Shown here piece by piece: positions 1 through 13,300 of a stretch of 64,000 bases of DNA. Positions within the stretch are counted from its first letter, which is position 1, and each line of letters opens with the position of its first letter. Where the stretch lies: positions 24,975,155 through 25,039,154 of the forward strand of contig OZ024757.1 of assembly GCA_964016885.1 (NCBI GenBank), given 5' to 3'. This DNA comes from Eledone cirrhosa. Its lineage: Eukaryota; Mollusca; Cephalopoda; Octopoda; Eledonidae. The translations under genes were made by a program, and so were the position numbers. The notes under the pieces were generated by a model. The model ran no database searches. It saw nothing but the letters and a program-made list of their open reading frames with translations, and had not been told where the DNA came from.

Positions 1-770
1 TGCTGGTGGTGTGATGGTGGTGGTGGTGTTTTTTTTTGGGGGGGGGGGGGTGATGGGGGGGGGTATTGTGGTGTTGATGGCTGTGGTGGTGGTGCTGGTG
101 TTGATAGATGTGTTAGTGGTGATGGTATAATGTTGATGGCTATGGTGGTGGTGGTGGTGGTGTTTTGGTGGCGGTGGTGGTGGTGGTGTTGATGGTGTTG
201 GTAGCTGTGTTAGTGGTGATGGTATAATGTTGATGGCTGTGGTGGTGGTGTTGGTGGTGGTTGTGGTGGTGGTGGTGTTGTGGTGTTGATGGCTGTGGTG
301 GTGGTGGTTATGTTGTGGTGTTGATGGCTGCGGAGGTGGTGGTGGTGGTGGTGTTGTGGTGTTGATGGCTGTGGTAGTGGTGGTGTTTTGGTGTTGATGG
401 CTGTGGTGGTGGTGGTGTTTTGGTGTTGATGGCTGCGGAGGTGGTGGTGGTGGTGGTGTTGTGGTGTTGATGGCTGTGGTAGTGGTGGTGTTTTGGTGTT
501 GATGGCTGTGGTGGTGGTGTTGTGGTGTTGATGGCTGTGGTGGAGGTGGTGGTGTTGATGGTGGTTGTGGTGTTGGTGTTGATGGTTGTGGTGGTGATGG
601 TGTTGGTAGTGGTGGTGTTGGTGTTGGTGTTGATGGCTGTGGTGGTTGTGGTGTTGATGGCTGTGGTGGTGGTGGTGTTGGTGTTGATGGCTGTGGTGGT
701 GGTGGTGTTGTGGTGTTGATGGCTGTGGTGGTGGTAGTTGTGTTGTGGTTTTGGTGTGGTTAAGATGTTT
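1..770. repeat. GTG/GTT-rich minisatellite
   Basis: Degenerate tandem repeat built of GTG, GTT and GATGGCTGT blocks, with a recurring longer unit of about 30-60 bp that begins TTGATGGCTGTGG. It is strongly strand-asymmetric (almost no C on the + strand). It reads as Val/Leu/Met-rich peptides in several frames, which is a composition effect. It lies in the intron upstream of the first visible host exon. A G run is present near 47-62. Confidence 0.9.
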
Positions 771-871
771 TGTTGATCTTGTACTGTATCACTTTAGACT
801 GTAATTCCTAAAAATCTTCTATTTTTCAGGCTGTGATCCCTAAAAATCTTGTATTATTACATGCTATGATT

Positions 872-1052
872 AGCAGTATCGGTAGAGAATCAGACACTAT
901 GCTTTGAAGCATATAGTTATGGCCCTTTACATTCTGAGTTCAAATCCCGCCGAGGTTAACTTTGCCTTTCATCCTTACAGTGTCGATAAAATAAAGTACC
1001 AGTAATACACTGGGTATTTGCTGGCCTTGTGCCAAAAGTAGAAACTATTATT
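872..1052 (+). mobile_element. tRNA-derived cephalopod SINE (type 1)
   Basis: tRNA-like head with the B-box-like GAGTTCAAATCCCGCC, then the conserved domain GAGGTTAACTTTGCC...GATAAAATAAAGTACCAG, ending in GCTGGCCTTGTGCCAAAAG. This resembles the OR/Ceph-type tRNA SINEs described from cephalopods (family name from knowledge, not searched). Nearly full length; inserted in the splice-site repeat array. Confidence 0.85.
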
Positions 1053-1237
1053 ACTTGCTGTGCCTCTAAAAATGTTGTATTGTATCACTAGCTGTGACTC
1101 CTAAAAAGTCTTATATTTTTACAGGCTGGGACCCCTAAAAATCTTATATTTTTACAGGCTGTAATCCCTAAAAATCAGGTTTTAAAGATATTGTGTGGTA
1201 TCATTGCTGGTTGTGACCTCTAAAATTCTTGTATTAT

Positions 1238-1346
1238 ATCCCGCCGAGGTTAACTTTGCCTTTCATCCTTACGGGGTCAATAAAATAAAGTACCAGTAAT
1301 ACACTGGGATAATTGCTGGCCTTGTGCCAATAGTAGAAACAATTAT
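1238..1346 (+). mobile_element. tRNA-derived cephalopod SINE (type 1), 5' truncated
   Basis: Contains only the conserved body and 3' part, starting at the CCCGCCGAGG junction; the tRNA head is missing. Same family as the copy at 872. Confidence 0.8.
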
Positions 1347-1622
1347 TACATGCCATACCTCTAAAAATGTTATCACTACCAGCTGTGACCCATAAACATC
1401 TTATATTTTTACAGGATGTGACCCTTAAAAATCATATTTTGCAAGCTGTAAGCCCTAAAAGTGTTTATTGTATCCCTACAGACTGTGACCCCTAAAAATC
1501 CTCTATTTTACAGGCTGTGACCCCTAAAACCTAAAAATCTTCTATTTTACAGGCTGTGAACCCTAAAAATGTTGTATTGTATCCCTACAGACTGTGACCC
1601 CTAAAAATCCTCTCTTTTACAG

Positions 1623-1739
1623 GCTGTGACCCCTGTGATATTGTGTTGGTTAACAATGCCTCCACTGCCACTGCCAGTGTTGTCAGAGGAATTCCATTCA
1701 CCAAAGACGACACCATATTCTTCCTGAGTACAACTTATG
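1623..1739 (+). CDS. Aminotransferase gene, visible exon 1
   Basis: 117 nt, entering in phase 2 (GC completes a codon) and ending TAT G before donor GTGAGT at 1740. Encodes [13 protein letters not shown]... to ...FFLSTTY. This matches the part of the family where the large-domain helix and strand follow an NA(T/S) motif. The acceptor TTTTACAG is the last copy of the upstream tandem repeat. Preceding exons are not in the window. Confidence 0.88.
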
Positions 1740-4700
1740 GTGAGTTGAGTGTCATATATTTGAGTGGAGTGTGGATCTGTTAGTGTTGAGTGGAGCTAGC
1801 AGAGTGAGGTGTGATATACTGGAGTGGAGCTGATAGAGAGGAGTGTGATATATTGGAGTGGAGCTGATAGAGTGGAGTGTGATATTTAGGAGTGGAGCTG
1901 ATAGAGTGGAGTGTAATATACTGGAGTGGAGCTGATAGAGTGGAGTGTAATATATTGGAGTGGAGCTGATAGAGTGGAGTGTAATATACTGGAGTGGAGC
2001 TGATAGAACAGAATGTGATATACTGCGGTGGAGCTGATAGAGTTGAGTATGGCATGATTCGTGTGTGATCTGGCTGCTATTTCTAGCATATAAATTAACC
2101 ATGTACACCACATATATTATATCATATCTTACAAATAAACATTTGAAATGATCTGAGTCCTACTGAGAACACCTCAAAGCCTCACGTGTATGGCTTAGTG
2201 GTTAGAGTGTTGGGCTTGCCATCCGAAGGTTGTGAGGTCGATTCTCATACCGACCGTGTGATGCGTTGTGTCTTTCAGCAAGACACTTCACGTTGCTGCA
2301 GTTTACTCAGCGGTAGAAATGATTTGCGATGTCACTGGTGCCAAGCTGTATCGGCCATTGTCTTTCCTTTGGACAACATTGGTGGCGTGGAGAGGGGAGA
2401 CTGGTATGCATGGGCGACTGCTGGCTTTCCACAAAAAAACCTAGCCTGGGCTTGTGCCTCGGAGGGGAGCTTTCTAGGTGCAGATCTCATGGTCTTTCAT
2501 GACCAAAAGGAGTTTTTACCCTTACATATAAGAAATTTGAAAATATCTGAGGACCACATGGAACAGCTCAATGGTTCACAAATCAGTCAAGGACCTCAGG
2601 GAACACCTCAATGACCCACAAATCAGTCAAGGACCTCAGAGGACACCACAATGGCCCACTTGATATTGTGTAAAAGAGAAGGGTGAGATTTGCAGGCCAT
2701 TGCCATTGGGTTTCCAGTGAAACTGTGTCACCTTTGGTGCCTTTGAAACCAACACCTGTCAAAAGATTTCACAAGCTGTGCCACAGCCCAGATGTGATTC
2801 ACAGCCCACAGAGAATACCCCAAAGGCCACACGTGAGCTACAGCCCACAGAGAATACCCCAAAGGCCACATGTGAGCCACGGCCCACAGAGAATACCCCA
2901 AAGGCCACATGTGAGCCACAGTCCATGGAGAATACTCCAAAGGCCACATGTGAGTCAAAGCCCACGGAGAATACACCAAAGGTTCACATGTGAGCTGACA
3001 CCCACATATAACACATCAGAGGCCTACATGTGAGCTGTAGTCCACAGATAACATCTCACCAAAGGCCCACATGGAACTATGACCCATAGAGAACACTTCA
3101 AAAGGCCATATGAGCTGTAAGCCACAGAAAAAACGTTGAAGGCCCACATCTCGGCTGTGGTGCACATAGAACACCGCAAAGATCCACATGTGATCCATGG
3201 TTCACATAGAACACCGCAAAGAGCCACATGTGATCCATGGTTCACATAGAACACTTCAACGACCCACATGTGATCCATGGTTCACATAGAACACCGCAAA
3301 GAGTCACATGTGATCCATGGTTCACATAGAACACTTCAAAGACACACATGTGATCCATGGTTCACATAGAACACCGCAAAGATCCACATGTGATCCATGG
3401 TTCACATAGAACACTTCAAAGACACACATGTGATCCATGGTTCACATAGAACACTTCAACGACCCACATGTGATCCATGGTTCACATAGAACACCGCAAA
3501 GAGCCACATGTGATCCATGGTTCACATAGAACACTTCAAAGACACACATGTGATCCATGGTTCACATAGAACACCGCAAAGATCCACATGTGATCCATGG
3601 TTCACATAGAACACTTCAAAGACACACATGTGATCCATGGTTCACATAGAACACTTCAAAGACCCACATGTGATCCATGGTTCACATAGAACACTTCAAC
3701 AACCCACATGTGATCCATGGTTCACATAGAACACCTCAAAGACCCACATGTGATCCATGGTCCACATAGAACACCTCAAAGACCCACATGTGAGCAATAG
3801 CCCACAGTTAACACCTGAAAGGCCCACATGTGAGCTGTGGCCCGCCTATGAGTCATGGTGTACAAGGAGCCACGGCCCACATGTGAGCTGTGGCCCACCT
3901 ATGAGTCATGGTGTACAAGGAGCCACGGCCCACATGTGAGCTGTGGCCCACATGTTAGTGATAGGGACCTCCATTCAACAGGGTAATGGTGTTTTCTAAG
4001 TTGTTTATTATCTTTGTATTAACCATCAGTTGCTGTGAAGAATCTCCTGACAGAAGTTTCCAGACAAACTGGTGTACACCTCCAGGAGGAAATGCTTCCG
4101 CTTCCTATCACTGGCAAAGAGCAGGTCAGGTCACATATATACATCTTGTTGTGGTGGTTGATGGCAGTGTTGTTGTTGTGGTCGCAATTGTTGTTGCAGT
4201 TAGTGTTGTGGTGTTTGTTGTTTGTTGTTGTAATTGTTGTTGCAGTTAGTGTTGTGGTGTTTGTTGTTTGTTGTTGTGGTTGTAGTTGTTGATGCAGTTA
4301 GTGTTGTGGTTGCAGTTGTCGTTGTTATAGATGTGGTTGTAGTTGTGGTTACAGTTGTGGTTACAGTTGTTGTAGTTGCAGTGGTTGCAGTTCATTGTTA
4401 CATCCATAGGAAATTGTTTATCTTCCACAAAGCACCCTGCCCAGGCTTGGGCCTCAAAGAAAGTCAGTCACAGATGTTTAGCCCATGGTCAGTCCTGACC
4501 AAAGGATCCCCTTTCTTTTCATCCAATATGGCAGCTATAGTCATGCTTTAAATACCAGCCAAATTCATTTAAATCAAACCCTATCATCATCATTTCATTT
4601 TTACGTCCGCTTTTCCCTGCTTGCAAGGGTGGGATGGGAACTGATTCTGGCTTGATTTCTACAGCTGGATGCCCTTCCTAACACCAACCTCATTTACAGT

Positions 4701-6048
4701 GAGTGCTGGGTGCTTTTTTTCCGTGGCGCCTACACGTCCACTTTACAGTGTGGGCTTGGTGCTTTTTTGCCGTGGCACCTCCACGACCACTTTGCAGTGG
4801 AATGATAGGGACTGGGGTCCCTATCATCTCATTTCTACAGCTGAGTGAACTGGAGCAATGTGAAATAAAGTGTCTTGCTCAAGGAAACAACACATCACTC
4901 AGTCAGAGATTGCAAGGCCAATGCTCTAACCACTAAGCCATGTGCCTCCATGGCTATGACCATAAATAAAGCTCAGGGTCAGAGTTTCAAAGTTATAGGA
5001 TTGGATATGAGAGGATTGGTTTTTCACCCATGGACAGTTATATGTAGGATGTTCATGAATGAGAACATCTAGAAATCTTCATATACTATGCATGAACGGT
5101 AAAATGAAGGATCTGGTGTATCTGGAAGATTTTTGACTGTTTTTGTTTTGTCACACACACCACGGTCTCCCCTCATACTGTAAACCAGACAACACATCCA
5201 ATACAGTCGTTTTCTCTTCTACCAGTCTTTTATCATCTGTTAACCCTGGCAAAGCTGGGTACCTCAGCTAGTATATATATATATAAAACTCTTCAATCAT
5301 AATTTCATACAAGAATTTTTGTTAATCTTAATAATGAGAAAGTTAGTTATATTACTAAATTCCTCAAAATTCCTGATTGTTTCAAAATGATTTGAAAATC
5401 ATAGGTAGTGTCTTTCATGAGAAATATAGTAATGAAAGGGTTAAGTTATATTCCAAACACCAACTTAACAATTTAGCATTTACATTACTCTATATTTACT
5501 ATTGTATTTTCACAGTAAAGGCTTTACATCACATATTTATCGCATATGATATCGAATCTATGAGATTTTGATATTATTTATTTTGAGAACAATACCTTAA
5601 AGTCAGTATGAGGGGCCAGTTATGGCTGATTTGAACAGAAGCGGTGTAAGAATTCTGGCCAGTTTAAATGAAAAAGTTAGTCATATTACTAAATCTTTCC
5701 AAATTCTTGATTTGAAAATCTCAGGTAGTGAGAAATATTGTAACAAAAGGGTTAATTCTTTATTCAAGATTTTAAAATTGGTGCGAGATAAGCTGAAGCC
5801 AGGTACTCGTTTGGCTATTTTTGACCATATCTCAAGTGATGTTCCCTTGATCATGCCATTGAAAGAAATCATAGAAATATGCCATGAGAAGTAAGTTTCT
5901 ACTTTATTTCCTCCTCAACTGATATATTGTGTATATATACATATATATATATATACATGCATATATATACACATATACATATATATACATATATATATAT
6001 ATATACATACATATATATACATATATATATATACACATATACATATAC

Positions 6049-6079
<31 letters not shown>

Positions 6080-7546
6080 CACACACATATATATATCAAC
6101 AAAATTAACTCAAACATTGAGTTTTGAGATACAAGTGTATTAGAATTCATAGGAAAATGGGAAAACTTGCCATAAGGAAGCTGTTAAAACAGCAAAATTC
6201 CGTTGAAGAATAGAAATCAGCAGCTTGAAGTGAGTTGGCTGATTTCTATCCTTTGAGGTAATCTTTTACCCAACGCCGCTTTAATGGCATTTTGATGTTT
6301 TAACAGCTAACTTACCCCAAGTTTTCCCATTTTCCTACAAATATATATGTCATGACCACTGCGAAGTGGTCGTGGAGGTGCCATGGCAAAAAAGCACCCA
6401 ACAATCACTGTAAAGTGGACGTGTAGGCACCACTGAAAAAAAGCACCCAGCACTCACTGTAAATGAGGTTGGTGTTAGGAAGGGCATCCAGCTGTAGAAA
6501 TCAAGCCAGAATCAGTTCCCGTATGAGCAAGACAAGGTCAGCTGACTTGACACTGCCCACAACAGGACAACCCCTCTAACCCATGCTAGCATGGAAGAAC
6601 GGACGTAAAACAGTGATGATGATGATGATATATATCTAATATAGAAAAGGCTTCTACAGGACTATAACTGTTTCAGTCAGGAGACATCGGCAGAGCTTTC
6701 TGATGATTTCTCCAGAATGAAACAGTTCTAGTCCTGTAGAAGTCTTTTCTATATTAAATATTTATACTCTGCTTTGTATTGAGTACCTTACTTACTGTGG
6801 TTACCCCCGATTGAACCCAGGATAAACATATATATATATATATATACATCATCAGCATCTGCATCATCATTTTAATGTCCACTTTCCCTGCTAGCAAGGG
6901 TTGGAGAGGTCTACATAGACGAAGTCTGCACTGAAGTGAAGCCACTGGTCTCCCAGACAGGATCTGTGTCTCACTTATGTATGGTCCCACATTCTGTCGA
7001 GTGCACAGGAGAGGTTGTCATGTCTTTGACAAAATTGAGCGTCCTACAACTCATTGTTTGGCAAGCTTTCTACAGCTGGATGTCATTCCTATGACCAACC
7101 ACTTTATAGTGTGTACTCGGTGCGTTGCTCATAGATAAATACACAGATATACACATGTAAATGTACACACACACACACACATCTATAAAACCTTGTCTGT
7201 GTGCATCTGATTTAGAATAGGTACACCATATCCCCATGGGTTGTAAAAAATGACTAAAAGGGTTAGTGTCAACTGTAAAACATTACCTCAAAAAGTCCCA
7301 TCCAATCCATGCCAGCATAGAAAAGATGATGTAAAAATGATAATGATGATAACAATATATATATATAATAATAATTGTTTCTACTTTTGGCACAAGGCCA
7401 GCAATTACCCAGTACATTACTGGTACTTAAAGATGAAAGGCAAAGTTAACCTTGGTGGGATTTGAACTCAGACCATAAATGGCCGTAACTCTTTACTGCA
7501 AAGCATGGCGTCCGAGCCTCTACCGATACTGCCAATCCACCGCCCT

Positions 7547-7581
<35 letters not shown>

Positions 7582-10216
7582 TGGTTTCTTTATTAGTCAC
7601 TGTCAAACTGTCAATGAAATTTTTACATAATACGTGTATTGATTACTCTCTTTTCAAATATATTCCCTGCCTCAGTAAATTTTTATATCTACCTACTATA
7701 TAAACAAGTGTAAAAGTCGAATTTTTGGAGACCATTTTTTATGGTTAAATTTATGGGGGTCAATTATTACATGGATAATACTTTTGAGGGACTTGCAATT
7801 CAAGCTAAAATCCCCAGTACTGTATCAGTAGCAGAGGCTCAACTGATCTTGAAACAAATAAAAACCAAAATCTCAATGAATTACAGTAATATTACACATT
7901 CTATAGATCAAAACACACGTAAATAACAGAATCCATAAACAAAGTTGTCATCATCATCATCCTCGTTTAACGTCTCTCTTCCATGCTAGCATGGGTTAGA
8001 CGGGAATTGTCCCACTTGAGGCAAGATTGATCGGGTGACTGTGTCTCGCTTGTATAGGACTGTATCTGGCAGGTTTTCTACGGCTGGATGCCCTTCCTAA
8101 CAGAAACCACTTTACAGCATTGACTGGGAGCCTTTTTACCGTGTCTCCTACACAACCACTTCACAGTGTAGATTGGGTGCTTTTTGTCATGACACCTACA
8201 CAACCTCTTTAGTTTGGATTGGATGTTGTGGTACCAACATAACTTTACAAAGAAAGGGTGGTATGGGTGGTGTGAGAGGATGGAGTAGGGGAAGTGGGTT
8301 GGGGTGTATATTTGGTTAGAAGGGGCCTACTGACTGTAGGTTAACTTTGTATGTAGAGAAGGTGGGTCTTCTGTATTACTGTGTAGCGCCAAAGATTTCA
8401 GTCCAGTGACATCGTCTTGGAGAGGTGCAAGTGTGTAAGGTCGTAATTTATCAGATCGTCCCAGGTTTTTCTGGGTCTGCCTACTCCGTAGCTTCCATCA
8501 ATTTTGATCGCCCTGCCCATTTTTATACAGCTGTCGTCTTTCATGCGCATCAGGTGACCACACCAACGTAATCTCCTCTCAAGTAAACAGCATCTGATCC
8601 CTCTAATTCTTAGTTTCTCACTTCAAACTTAAACTATCTTTGTGCAATCAATTTATATCTCATAAATACTATTAGCATGGGTAATATATTTACTGGTATG
8701 CCACTACCTACCATATCACTACCATGACCCACATATGTTGACCTGTTATCAGTGAAATACTAGGGTTGACTTTTATACAAGGTCTATGGAAAATTCCAGA
8801 TTTTTTTAGCCCAAAATAGGGGGTCAACTTTAATATGAGGTCAACTATTACTCGAGTATATACGGTATATATTTTTACAGGAAGGTTACAGTTTACATTA
8901 ATGGTGCACAGGCAGTTGCACCCTCAATTTGCATTCAGTGCAACACACAAATTAAACATCCAATGCACACAAATGTTTTTCAGTCCCCAAATGGATGTAT
9001 ATTGATGTATGCTGACAAAAATTGCCATTGGTTTCATAGATGTAAACAAATACCCCAAATTGTTATCTATGAAACCTATGGTATTGCATTATATGTATAT
9101 TGATTGTTCTCTTTTCAAATATATTCCTTGCCTCAGTACATATTATATCTACCTAATATATATACGTGCAGGGATGTGGCCTTGTGGTAAGGGTGTTGGA
9201 CTTATGATCACAACGTCGTGGGTTCGATTCTTGGGTTGCATATTATATTCTTGCGCAAAACACTTCATTTCACGCTGCTCCAGTGTACTCGGTTCAAAAT
9301 GAGTACCAACAATAGCTGGGTGTTTAACCCTGCGATGGACTGGCGTCCTGTCCAGGGGGGAGTCTTGTACTCTCAGTCGCTTCATGCCATGTAACTGGGA
9401 TAAGCACCGGCCAAATGAGCCTTCTGGCTTAAGACAGACTTTAGATTATACTAGCAGTGTATCCCGGCGTTGCACGGGTAAGTACATTGGTAATAGCACC
9501 GCCAATGAGAAACGTTTATTTGTGAGTGCCTATTAAAAACTCACGAAAATATACCGACAGGAAACTTGTTTTATTTGGAGAAAATTAAGAAGTTGAAAGT
9601 ACAGTTTAGCTGTCTATGTGCATTGTTCATAGAAATATTGTTGAGCCCCTTCTTTTCATACTCCTCTGTTTTGGCCTATTGGAGTAAATGTGAAAGAGAA
9701 AGTCACAGGTTAAGTTGGCAGAAGGTTCCAGTGTCATAGCAGTAAGGCGTAGGCTACTTACCTCAAAAGTTCATTTGCCCTCTTTCCACTAAGTTACTCT
9801 TTCTTTCTATCCCTCTCGGTGCAGTCCCTTGTGAATTTCTCGCGTAAGCCTGGTGTAGATTTGCACCCGATCAATCTACCCGATGCACATATCCCCTTTG
9901 TACGGCTTTTGGAGGAAGGAGTGACCAGCAGTATGTTGTTTGGTACTATTACGAAAAGGTGTAGCAGAAATCCCGCGTGAACTAACAGTTTGGGAGGAAA
10001 CTGCTTACCTCGAAGATTCATTCGCCATTGTTCTTGTCAAAGCTCTGTTTACTTGGTCTACAGTTAGACGAATGGCGCACAAAGGGTTAATGTTTATTGG
10101 CAAGAAGTTTTTTGAATAATAAAAGACGGGTTAAAACAACCTACAATGTACCTGTATATATATATATACAGATACATATATATATATATGTGTGTATGTA
10201 TGCATATATATATATA

Positions 10217-10247
<31 letters not shown>

Positions 10248-10357
10248 ATGTATGTATGTATGTATATATATATATATATATAATGTGTGTGTATATATAC
10301 ATATATTTTTATCTGTATATTTATATATATGTATATGTGTATATGTGTATATGTGTT

Positions 10358-10394
<37 letters not shown>

Positions 10395-13300
10395 GTGTAT
10401 ATATGTATATATATATATATGTTTATATAAGTATATATGTGTGTGTGTGAATGTAGCGAAGATAATACGTCAGCAATGATGTATTCATCAGAATGTCGTA
10501 ATGCAGACAGCCAGGCACACAGACAGATATTATAAAGGCGCGACGGAGATGGATAACCGGCGCCTAACACCCCTTTAACAACAGGAAATTGAAAAATAAA
10601 AGCTGCAGTTAATATCTTTAGACCACAAGGAATATATAAATGCAAGTTTGAAGTCAATCGGAGTAGAAATGTGGATTTGTATAGACTTTGCAAAAATGAC
10701 AACACACAGACAACATCAGTTTTATATACATATAGATATACTAGTGTAACAGTGGACTTTTTAATACTATTTTTTAAGGTTAAATTTATGGGGTCATCTA
10801 TTACATGGATACTACTTTTGAGGGGCTTGAAATTCAAGCTAGAATCCAAAGTACCATATGAACAAAATACCCCAAATTGCTCAGATATACAGTCTATGAA
10901 ACCTATGGTATTGCATTATATGTATATTGATTGTTCTCTTTCCAAATATAATTCTTTCCCCAGTGCATTTATTTATCTACCTATATGTTTTTACAGGAAA
11001 GTTGAAGTTTATATAGATGGTGCACATGCATTGGGCAGTCGCACCCTCAATATGCATTCACTGCGACCCACGTATTATACATCTAATGCACATAAATGGC
11101 TTTCGGCTCCCAAGGGATGTGCATTTATGTATATTGACAAAAGTCGCCATGCCACTGTACGGCCATGCAGTATTTCTCATGGTTATGGTGCAGGAATGAA
11201 TTCTGAGTTTATATGGACAGGTGAGACAATGTATCTAGTTATCTCCCCTTCTTCCTCACTCGCTCTTTCTTTCTCTCCCACCACTCTCACTCCTCTTTCC
11301 ATTCTCTCTCCCTTACTCTCTCTTTCTTTTTTTCCCACCACCCTCACTCTACTTTCCATTCTCTCTCTTTTTCTCTCCCTCACTCTATCTTTCTTTCTCT
11401 CCCACCGCTCTCACTCCACTTTCCATTCTCTCTCTCTCCCGCCACTCTCTTCAACAAATAACAACAACAATAACATTAACATTGATAGTAATAATATTAT
11501 CATTATTATTTTTACTAAGGGCGGTAGATTGGCAAAATCGGTAGAGCGTCAGACACCATGCTTTGCAGCATAGAGTTATGGCCCTTTATGATCTGAGTTC
11601 AAAACCTGCCGAGGTTAACTTTGCTTTTCATCCTTACAGGGTCGATAAAATAAAGTACCAGTAATGTACTGGGTTAATTGCTGGCCTTGTGCCAAAAGTA
11701 GAAACAATTATTTTTGTTCTATAGGGCGGGGCAGCTTCAGTTCAACTGGAGGATAGCTAGATGACCGTTGGCTAGTGCCAGGGTAGCTAGATGACCGTTG
11801 GCTAGTGCCAGGCTAGCTAGATGACAATTGGCTAGTGCCAGGCTAGCTAGATGACCGTTGGCTAGTGCCAGGCTAACTAGATGACAATTGGCTAGTGCCA
11901 GGCTAGCTAGATGACAATTGGCTAGTGCCAGGCTAGCTAGATGACAGTTGGCTAGTGCCAGGGTAGCTAGATGACCGTTGGCTAGTGCCAGGGTAGCTAG
12001 ATGACAGTTGACTAGTGCCAGGGTAGCTAGATGACCGTTGGCTAGTGCCAGGGTAGCTAGATGACCGTTGGCTAGTGCCAGGGTAGCTAGATGACAGTTG
12101 GCTAGTGCCAGGGTAGCTAGATCACCGTTGGCTAGTGCCAGGGTAGCTAGATGACAGTTGGCTAGTGCCAGGCTAGCTAGATGACCGTTGGCTAGTGCCA
12201 GGCTAGCTAGATGACCGTTGGCTAGTGCCAGGCTAGCTAGATGACCGTTGGCTAGTGCCAGGCTAGCTAGATGACAATTGGCTAGTGCCAGGGTAGCTAG
12301 ATGACAATTGGCTAGTGCCAGGGTAGCTAGATGACCGTTGGCTAGTGCCAGGCTAGCTAGATGACCGTTGGCTAGTGCCAGGGTAGCTAGATGACCGTTG
12401 GCTAGTGCCAGGCTAGCTAGATGACAATTGGCTAGTGCCAGGCTAGCTAGATGACAATTGGCTAGTGCCAGGGTAGCTAGATGACCGTTGGCTAGTGCCA
12501 GGGTAGCTAGATGACCGTTGGCTAGTGCCAGGCTAGCTAGATGACCGTTGGCTAGTGCCAGGCTAGCTAGATGACCGTTGGCTAGTGCCAGGGTAGCTAG
12601 ATGACCGTTGGCTAGTGCCAGGCTAGCTAGATGACCGTTGGCTAGTGCCAGGCTAGCTAGATGACAATTGGCTAGTGCCAGGGTAGCTAGATGACCGTTG
12701 GCTAGTGCCAGGGTAGCTAGATGACCGTTGGCTAGTGCCAGGCTAGCTAGATGACCGTTGGCTAGTGCCAGGGTAGCTAGATGACAATTGGCTAGTGCCA
12801 GGGTAGCTAGATGACCGTTGGCTAGTGCCAGGGTAGCTAGATGACAATTGGCTAGTGCCAGGGTAGCTAGATGACCGTTGGCTAGTGCCAGGCTAGCTAG
12901 ATGACAATTGGCTAGTGCCAGGCTAGCTAGATGACAATTGGCTAGTGCCAGGCTAGCTAGATGACCGTTGGCTAGTGCCAGGCTAGCTAGATGACCGTTG
13001 GCTAGTGCCAGGCTAGCTAGATGACCGTTGGCTAGTGCCAGGCTAGCTAGATGACCGTTGGCTAGTGCCAGGCTAGCTAGATGACAATTGGCTAGTGCCA
13101 GGGTAGCTAGATGACCGTTGGCTAGTGCCAGGGTAGCTAGATGACCGTTGGCTAGTGCCAGGCTAGCTAGATGACCGTTGGCTAGTGCCAGGGTAGCTAG
13201 ATGACAATTGGCTAGTGCCAGGGTAGCTAGATGACCGTTGGCTAGTGCCAGGGTAGCTAGATGACAATTGGCTAGTGCCAGGGTAGCTAGATGACCGTTG

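Larger units (their letters stand above)
796..1634 (+). repeat. 33-39 bp tandem repeat carrying a 3' splice-site motif, running into exon 1
   Basis: Imperfect units of the form (A/G)CTGTGACCCCTAAAAATC followed by a T-rich tract and ACAG. Two SINEs are inserted in it. Acceptor-like TTTT(A)CAG or TTTTTCAG followed by GCTGTGA-like sequence is seen with AG ending at 829, 1124, 1157, 1414, 1513 and 1552. The last unit ends in the true acceptor (AG at 1621-1622), and the first 12 exon bases (GCTGTGACCCCT) are still repeat sequence. Confidence 0.85.

Noticed and set aside
522..719. Val/Leu-rich frame, possible membrane peptide
   Set aside because: Direct product of the GTG/GTT minisatellite.
2186..2614. 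142-codon frame with ordinary-looking composition
   Set aside because: It coincides with a tRNA-derived SINE including A and B boxes, then runs into the 40-bp repeat.
8700..8880. Possible additional exon before the pseudo-exon
   Set aside because: The sequence is repeat-like (GGGTCAACTTTAATATGAGGTC type) with no match to the aminotransferase family.
10671..11573. A 300-codon frame as a single-exon gene
   Set aside because: Only 10997-11220 matches the aminotransferase; the upstream part is intron and the downstream part is CT repeat and SINE.
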